This document shows, piece by piece, positions 58,118 to 64,000 of a stretch of DNA of 64,000 nucleotides. The stretch spans positions 124,001 to 188,000 of the forward strand of contig JALBYF010000022.1 in the NCBI GenBank assembly GCA_023212725.1, read 5' to 3'. Origin of the DNA: Tranzscheliella williamsii. Its lineage: Eukaryota; Basidiomycota; Ustilaginomycetes; Ustilaginales; Ustilaginaceae. The notes beneath the pieces are model-generated. The model was not told the DNA's origin. It saw only the letters and a list, made by a program, of their open reading frames with translations, and did not search any database. Every line of letters begins with the position of its first letter. Positions within the stretch are counted from its first letter, which is position 1. A program made the position numbers and the translations under genes.

Positions 58118-61100
58118 CTAGACCTCTTCCGAAGTGACCGGTTGGTAGCCTTGGGCTGGGCCAGGCTGTCGCGTGAGCCGGAGACCAGAAGTGGTGATGG
58201 TGGCTTCGAGCTTGCCGAGCAGCTGGTAGCCAACGTCTTTCAAGTTGGCCACAATGCGATCGAACGCGCCGGCATCCGACTGTGCAAGCATCTGTTGGAG
58301 GCGGAGTCCGCTGGCGGGCCCGGGCGGCGCCGCCGAGCCATCATCTACAAGCTCAGCGGGGCGTTTCCACCACTTGAGGGTGAGCGAGCTGGCTACCACG
58401 CTGACGCTGGAAAAGGCCATCGCCGCGCCCGCCATCATCGGGTGCAAGCTCAGGCCCCAGGGCAAGAAGATACCCATCGCCAAGGGAATGCCAATCAGAT
58501 TGTAGACAGTCGCCCAGACAAAGTTGAGCTTGATCTGACGGAAAATCCTGCGCGAAAGATGGATGGATGCGGCGACATCCAGCAGGTTGGAGCGCATGAG
58601 CACGATCGAAGCAGCTTCGATCGCAACGTCGGATCCGGTGCCTAGTGCGATACCCAGGTCCGCAGAGGCAAGGGCGGGCGAATCATTGATACCGTCCCCG
58701 ACCATGGCAATCCCGCCGCTTTTGGACTGTCCATTGGAGCGAAAAGGAGAAAATGGCGCACCACGCTCAAGATCGGCTCCGATCGACTGGTTGCGAAGCT
58801 GCAGAACCAGGTCCCGCTTGCCGCTCGGGCTCATCTCGGCGAAGACATCTTCCTCCTCGTCCATGCCTAGTTCCCGCGCGAAGGCACGCGCTGTGACTTG
58901 CGAATCTCCCGTTACCATGCCGCACCGAATTCCCATCTTCTGGAGCGCTAGGATAGTTCGTTTGGCTTCCGGTTTCAGGCTATCGCTAAGGCTGAGAATA
59001 GCAGTTAATGACCCGTCAATACTGACGATAACCGTCGTCCGGCCAAGCGCCTGTTCTTGCTCTATGACTGCGACAAGCTCATTTGCCATTGGCTCCGTCT
59101 TTCCATCTGCCGAGACATAATCCGCAGTGCCGATTTTGACGGTGTGTGAGGTCATCGTTTCCTCCAGCTGGACACGGCATTGAATGCCTTTGCCAGTATG
59201 GCTTTCAAATTCCTCTATCATGACGCCATCGATTGCAACGGCAACTCTATCAAGAAGCGCTGCCGGCATGCTGGACGCAGGACTAGAGCGCTGGGGCGCT
59301 GATCCCAGCTGTTCCAGAACATGTAAGGCGACGGCACGAGCAAGTGGATGCTCCGACTTGGCCTCGGCGGCTCCAACGATGCGGAGTACTTGACGCCGCG
59401 ATAGGCCTCCGACTGCGATAATATCGAGTTGAGTGCTGCTGAGAAGTACTGTTGAGTTGGATTTCTCGCCTAACCATAAGACTTCTCGTAATGTCAATTT
59501 GCCTTCGGTGAGGGTTCCGGTCTTGTCAAACAGCATTCGATGTATAGTTGTCGAAGCTTCCAGTGGCCCGCCTCCTTTGATGAGGATACCGTTTTGCGCT
59601 CCAACTCCGGTGCCTACCATGACGGCTGTTGGAGTTGATAGTCCCAAAGCGCATGGACAGGCCACAACGATAACGCTGATGCAGAGCTTGAGACACACCA
59701 TCATCTTGGTAACACCTTGCTGGTTGAAGACCGAAGGCAGCATGTGGCCAGACAGAAGATGGGCAATCACCATCCACGCAACAAATGTCAGCGCACCCAG
59801 ACCCACGACTGTGGGCACAAAGTAGCCAGCAACTTTGTCGGCAAATGCTTGAATCGGAGCTTTGGATGTTTGAGCTTCATCGACCAATTTCACGATCTGC
59901 GCCAGGCTGGTATCCTTGCCGGCTCTGTGCACAAGGAAATCGAAGGTACCGGTGCCATTGACGGTGCCACCAACGACAGGACTGCCGGCAAGCTTGTGTA
60001 TGGGTAAGGCTTCGCCCGTCACCATGGATTCGTCAACGGTAGACTCGCCTCGGACAAGGACGCCATCAGCAACGATCCTTTCGCCCGGGACAACCTTCAC
60101 GTAGTCGCCACGCTGAACAAGCTCAGAGGCTACTATCCTTTCCGCCTTGCCTTCGATGCCATCGGTGTAAATGGTCGCTGAAGAAGGCGTCAATCCGATA
60201 AGCCTTGAAAGCGCCTCGCTTGTTTTGCCTTTGGCGGTATTCTCGAGGAAGCGGCCGAAGGAGACAAAGGTGAAAAGCATTGTTGATGTATCGAAGAACG
60301 TGGCTGGTTTGGTGCACTGGCCTGGTGTATCCATGCCCATATCCATCGAGCGCGCCAGTACGGACGAAACTGTAGCAAGCTCTGGTGGAGTATCGGTGCA
60401 AAAGAGGCGGAAAACCATGGAAAAGATGCTAAAGCCCCAAGATGCCGTGGTGCCAATGACGATAAGCACATCCATAGTAGCGCTGCCGTGCTTGAGAGCT
60501 TTCCAGGAGGTTCTGTAGAATCGCAGGCCGATGCCGAACTGAACTGGGATGGTCAAGACGAGGCACAGAACATCCTGGAGGTAGAGACCGGGGATGGGCT
60601 GCCACCAAAGGATACTTCGACTGAAGGCGAACTTTGGCAGAACCATTGAGAGGATGAAAACAGGGATGCCCATGGAAAGCGAAAAGAGAAAGGCCGCTCG
60701 CCATTCCGCGATTTCTTTGATCCTGCCCAAAGAGGCCAGCTGTGTCGAATCGCGATCATCGCTGACAACGGCATCAAATCCCAGGTCCTCAACATGCTCC
60801 AAAAGGTCTCTGACGCCAAGTTTGTTCTTGTCGTAATCCACCCTGGCCTTTTCGGTGGAAAGCGAAACCGAGATGCTCCTGACGCCGTCGATCTTAGCAA
60901 TTTCACGCTCGATAGTCGAAGAACACGAGGCACACGTCATACCGTAGACGTTGAGCTGTATGGTACCCCACTCTTCAGTGCTGACCGAACTGTTCTGCGA
61001 AAGACGTGCGTAGACTTTTTCACCCGAGCCGGATGATGATTCAGTCCTGACAATATCGAGAAAGCGGGCATCGAAGCCGGTATCCTCGATCTCTTCGGCC

Positions 61101-61336
61101 ACTTTCTCGGGCGTCCAATTGCTGTCATCGAATATGACCGTTGCCTTCTGCGATAATAGAGCGACCGATATGGAATATATGCCAGCTTGGCTCCGAATCA
61201 TCCTTTCAATTGTTTCGACACATGCTCCGCAGGTCATCCCACCTATTTGAAAGGTGGCTGTCACCTTGTTGCCTGGCGGGTGCAAAGGATCGGGACCAGT
61301 AGTCCCGGCTGGTAAAGAACTGTTTGCGGCAGACAT
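58118..61336 (-). CDS. CCC2: Copper-transporting P-type ATPase (CCC2/ATP7 family)
   Basis: Ccc2-type ATPases pump Cu(I) into the late Golgi, where it loads multicopper oxidases for iron uptake. The protein is 1,072 residues. Two heavy-metal-associated domains lie near residues 33-40 (GGMTCGACVE) and 133-140 (YGMTCASCSS). The P1B ATPase core has TGEALPIHKLAG near 441, the metal-site ACPCALGLSTPTAVM with CPC near 564, the phosphorylation motif FDKTGTLTEGKL with Asp near 604, SEHPLARAVALHV, and MVGDGINDSPALASADLGIA near 880. Eight hydrophobic segments are expected and visible in order. Two HMA domains match yeast Ccc2. The ATG at 61334-61336 is used. Single exon, convergent with SGF29 across about 230 bases. 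Confidence 0.97.
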   Translation of the reverse strand: MSAANSSLPAGTTGPDPLHPPGNKVTATFQIGGMTCGACVETIERMIRSQAGIYSISVALLSQKATVIFDDSNWTPEKVAEEIEDTGFDARFLDIVRTESSSGSGEKVYARLSQNSSVSTEEWGTIQLNVYGMTCASCSSTIEREIAKIDGVRSISVSLSTEKARVDYDKNKLGVRDLLEHVEDLGFDAVVSDDRDSTQLASLGRIKEIAEWRAAFLFSLSMGIPVFILSMVLPKFAFSRSILWWQPIPGLYLQDVLCLVLTIPVQFGIGLRFYRTSWKALKHGSATMDVLIVIGTTASWGFSIFSMVFRLFCTDTPPELATVSSVLARSMDMGMDTPGQCTKPATFFDTSTMLFTFVSFGRFLENTAKGKTSEALSRLIGLTPSSATIYTDGIEGKAERIVASELVQRGDYVKVVPGERIVADGVLVRGESTVDESMVTGEALPIHKLAGSPVVGGTVNGTGTFDFLVHRAGKDTSLAQIVKLVDEAQTSKAPIQAFADKVAGYFVPTVVGLGALTFVAWMVIAHLLSGHMLPSVFNQQGVTKMMVCLKLCISVIVVACPCALGLSTPTAVMVGTGVGAQNGILIKGGGPLEASTTIHRMLFDKTGTLTEGKLTLREVLWLGEKSNSTVLLSSTQLDIIAVGGLSRRQVLRIVGAAEAKSEHPLARAVALHVLEQLGSAPQRSSPASSMPAALLDRVAVAIDGVMIEEFESHTGKGIQCRVQLEETMTSHTVKIGTADYVSADGKTEPMANELVAVIEQEQALGRTTVIVSIDGSLTAILSLSDSLKPEAKRTILALQKMGIRCGMVTGDSQVTARAFARELGMDEEEDVFAEMSPSGKRDLVLQLRNQSIGADLERGAPFSPFRSNGQSKSGGIAMVGDGINDSPALASADLGIALGTGSDVAIEAASIVLMRSNLLDVAASIHLSRRIFRQIKLNFVWATVYNLIGIPLAMGIFLPWGLSLHPMMAGAAMAFSSVSVVASSLTLKWWKRPAELVDDGSAAPPGPASGLRLQQMLAQSDAGAFDRIVANLKDVGYQLLGKLEATITTSGLRLTRQPGPAQGYQPVTSEEV

Positions 61337-62715
61337 GACGGCAGTACAAAAAGATGCCGAGGCCGTGGGGGCGTTGCCCGTCGATCTTCGCGGCTGTTAA
61401 CGCGAAACTGTTTGTAAGGACCGGTTCAGACCGAAAGAAATCCAGATAGAGCTACAGCAGAGCCATTCTCTTCAATTGTTGCGGTTGACAGAGCGATGGT
61501 AACGGTGACTGTGGGTCCGGGATGGTGGGCACGAGTAATGGTGGGTCTGGCAGCGAGCGACATTGCCACTGCGCAGCAACTGTCGCGAAAGCAGGGAACG
61601 GGAATGTCAGTAAGGCACGCGAATGAGATTCAGATCTTCAAAAACAGCGGTACCCATCGGGTTAAGTCCGAGGCATTCCGGATCTAACACCACACAGCCC
61701 ACGGCATCTCCGGTCTAACATTGTGATTCTTGAACTTGCAAGCACAAGTAAGCATGCTGCCTTCCGCCAAAATTGCCAACGTAGGAGAAGGGGAGTGGCA
61801 GGACTTGCGCATCTCGCCACCGTTGAACGGTTACCTCGCAGGGAAGCCACGGAGCGTAAGCGTGATCCCCCTAAGGCAGGCCAACCCCGACGTTCATCCG
61901 AGGTGTGACCGACGTTACTGTATTAGTCAAGATAAATCGTAGCACCAGTTTGAGTTTCACAACAGCGAAACGGACTGTGTTGGGAGTAGGCCTCCGCATA
62001 GCTCAGCAGAATACAGGCTCTCCTCCAGGTGAACTGCATTCTCTCTCCGGCTGTAGGCCCTGAGGTACGGTAAGATCGCACTTTGTCGTTCAGCGGCAAT
62101 CGCTCGGAGATACAGTTCGGACTACGCACTAGCATTCTGAACCAAATTCTCGTGGGAAACTTCGCCGATCTGCGGCAGAGCACCGTTTTCGGTGCATTTC
62201 GGATTGGAGAGCGGATCTGCGGCCTCGCGGCTACTGCTTGCAAGAGATGTCGGAGGCAATGGCTTGCTGACAGGAGAGCATTGACCGGTCTCATTTGACT
62301 TACAGATGCCGGAACGCCTAGCTGCCTCGGCCGCTCTGTCAGCCGAGCATGGGCTGCCATTCTCCAACGTTCTTTGCTGCACCTACCCTAAGGGTTCTTG
62401 CTGACCATGCAAGTCAAGGGGAACACTGCCTCTCGACCTGGCTACGGCGCTGCATCCTCACTTGGCTGAACTACTGTCCGAGCCACCGTTTCCTCTGTGG
62501 TCGACCGCTTGTGTATATAGTTCTCCAATCTGCCTACCCGTCATCACCATCCCTCCCATTTCATCACTGTCTATCCTTTTGGTTGGCTTAAATCGTGATA
62601 ATTCAGGCTCATACATTGCGTTTTTCGCTCACAAACGGTCCGGACACGTATCCAATTGCCATGCATGGACTACGGGCGAGCATAGGTGCTCCCCAGTAGC
62701 TTTATGTAAGGTGGC
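61337..62715. other. Divergent region between CCC2 and the Ser-rich gene at the right edge
   Basis: About 1.38 kb without a supported gene, repeat or RNA. The CCC2 promoter should lie in the first few hundred bases. From about 62350 to 62715 it is pyrimidine-rich with scattered short A/T blocks, consistent with the promoter of the last gene. Confidence 0.45.
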
Positions 62716-64000
62716 ATGAAGCTCGAACCCAACCCTCTGGGCGCCATCCGAGCGAAAGGTCGATTGCTGCGGAACAAGGGCGACAAGACCCGTATACAGG
62801 CCTCAGCTACATCCTGCGATCATGGCTCTACTTCTCCACAGCAGGCGAGCTCGCGGCGGTTATCAGGTGACGAGCACATCTTTACCAGCGCGAGTATGGA
62901 GGCCAGGGGACATGCGCGCGGCTTGTCGCAGAACAAGCCGGTCCTGCTGGGGGATGACAAGGAGCTTCACGATCCCCACTTTGTGCGTCACAATTGGGAG
63001 ATGATGTCGGGCGATACAAGTCCAGCCGACTATTCACTTGGTGCCTCTTTCTGGCCTTTCAGCCAGGCTCTAGCTGGTCGAAGCCGCACCGGATCCTCCT
63101 CCAGGGCCAGCAGCTCAAGGCCCGCGTCGCGTTCCGGTAGCGAGAGCGGCCTGGGTCTGGGTTTCGGCGGCGCTCTCTCGCGTTTTCCAGGCTATCCCGC
63201 TTTGGGGGGAAGCTCGATACAGTCTTCCACGCGCGGCTTGCAGGTCGAAGGCTCCATCCTCCGGGACGAAGAAGCCGTGTTGGATGGCTATGACAGTAGC
63301 AGCGACGAGGAATCCAGCGACGAGGGCGACCGTTACTCTGCTTCTCGACGTGGCAGTCTCTCCCCTCACAATGCCCGCTTGCCGTCGCGACACATACAAG
63401 CCGAGCGTGAGTCGAGCCTTGCCTACCGCCCATGGCGCGCATCGCCTCCCGCCTTTACTGCTCAGGATGTCGCCTGCCGACCGCGACACCATACGGTAGG
63501 CGAGATCGGCCGCGACCGCCGCAACACTGCTACTTCGACTGGCCTGTCGAGAACAACGTTGCAAGCCGAACGCAGTCTCTCGGGCCCAGCGCAGCCGAGC
63601 TTCCTATACTGACATCGGGCTTATCTGTTCTGGCAGCTGGCAGCCAAGCCAGTGAACGCGCTGACCCATCACAATCACCCCAGTCCCACATATCGATCAA
63701 GGCCAAAACTTGGATTGGTGATTGTCTGAAGTTCGCCAGCGCAAGCTTTCGCGCCCCGACGCCCTTTGCCCGTTCCCATGACGTAGAATTGAAAGTCATC
63801 AATCTTCGACACCTCAGCATGCAAATCCATCTTTCCCGCTTCCTTCGCCTATTTTGGATCCCCCAATTCCTTCCTTCTTTCCAGTGGCAGATGCCAAGGC
63901 CTTACGTTGAATCGAGTATTCCCACCTGTATTCCTAGGTTATCTGTAAGCCAGATTTCCAGTTCTGTATCGCATTCCGCTGTAATCAATTCAATACTATC
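62716..64000 (+). CDS. Unrecognised Ser-rich protein, partial, with one inferred intron
   Basis: The first frame runs from the ATG at 62716 (MKLEPNPLGAIRAKGRLLRN) and is rich in Ser, Arg and Gly, with an acidic patch DGYDSSSDEESSDEGD. Unspliced, it stops at 63612 after 298 residues. An intron at 63496-63575 (GTAGGC donor, CGCAG acceptor, 80 nt, phase 0) shifts it into another frame that stays open to the window edge: RPRHHT joins SLGPSAAELPILTSGLSVLA and later ISIKAKTWIGDCLKF. The intron size matches others in this window. The far part after about 63800 is pyrimidine-rich and may be 3' UTR or another intron. No family is recognised. The truncated 298-residue product is the alternative. Confidence 0.45.

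Overview
The window looks like a gene-dense chromosomal segment of a basidiomycete fungus, most likely a smut or related yeast (Ustilaginomycetes). The reasons are eukaryotic gene content throughout, GC-rich codons, many long intronless genes, and 15 inferred introns in seven genes (61-102 nt, GT-AG). I recognise about 28 protein-coding genes. I found no rRNA, tRNA, transposon, CRISPR array or viral remnant. The species call is an inference from gene style, not from a database match.

Left part (1-14.9 kb): the N-terminal half of SPT6 (running off the left edge), eIF3f, the phosphoinositide phosphatase SAC1, a small two-exon HSP12-type stress protein, a major-facilitator transporter, and a probable ELL-type elongation factor. 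A more accessory-looking metabolic patch follows (15-24.6 kb): a PaiB-like FMN-binding protein, an NmrA-type NAD(P)-binding protein with a degraded dinucleotide loop, a secreted six-hairpin glycosidase-like protein, a monocarboxylate-type MFS transporter, and a four-helix membrane protein.

Middle part (25-44 kb): the tiny ribosome-associated protein TMA7 (two exons), an SLC41-type Mg2+ transporter, the polyadenylation factor PFS2, the CAF-1 large subunit, the clamp loader subunit RFC2 (at least four exons), glutamate 5-kinase PRO1, methylmalonate-semialdehyde dehydrogenase, and GPI1. CAF-1 and RFC2 are divergently transcribed and both have GACGCG-type motifs close to their start codons, which fits shared S-phase control.

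Right part (44-64 kb): GID4 (substrate receptor of the GID/CTLH ubiquitin ligase), the kinetochore protein SPC24 (four exons), a DUF7704-type membrane protein (five exons), an unrecognised Ser/Pro-rich protein, the inner nuclear membrane protein HEH1/SRC1, the mitochondrial carrier MTM1, the SAGA subunit SGF29 (two exons), the copper ATPase CCC2, and an unrecognised Ser-rich gene running off the right edge.

Most genes are conserved housekeeping functions in alternating orientation, and I see no operon-like functional system. The most unusual sequence-level signal is a synonymous-codon switch near the 3' end of at least seven genes, from G-ending to C-ending codons in the sense strand, whichever genomic strand carries the gene. 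Exon boundaries come from splice consensus, reading frame and family similarity read by eye, so they are predictions.
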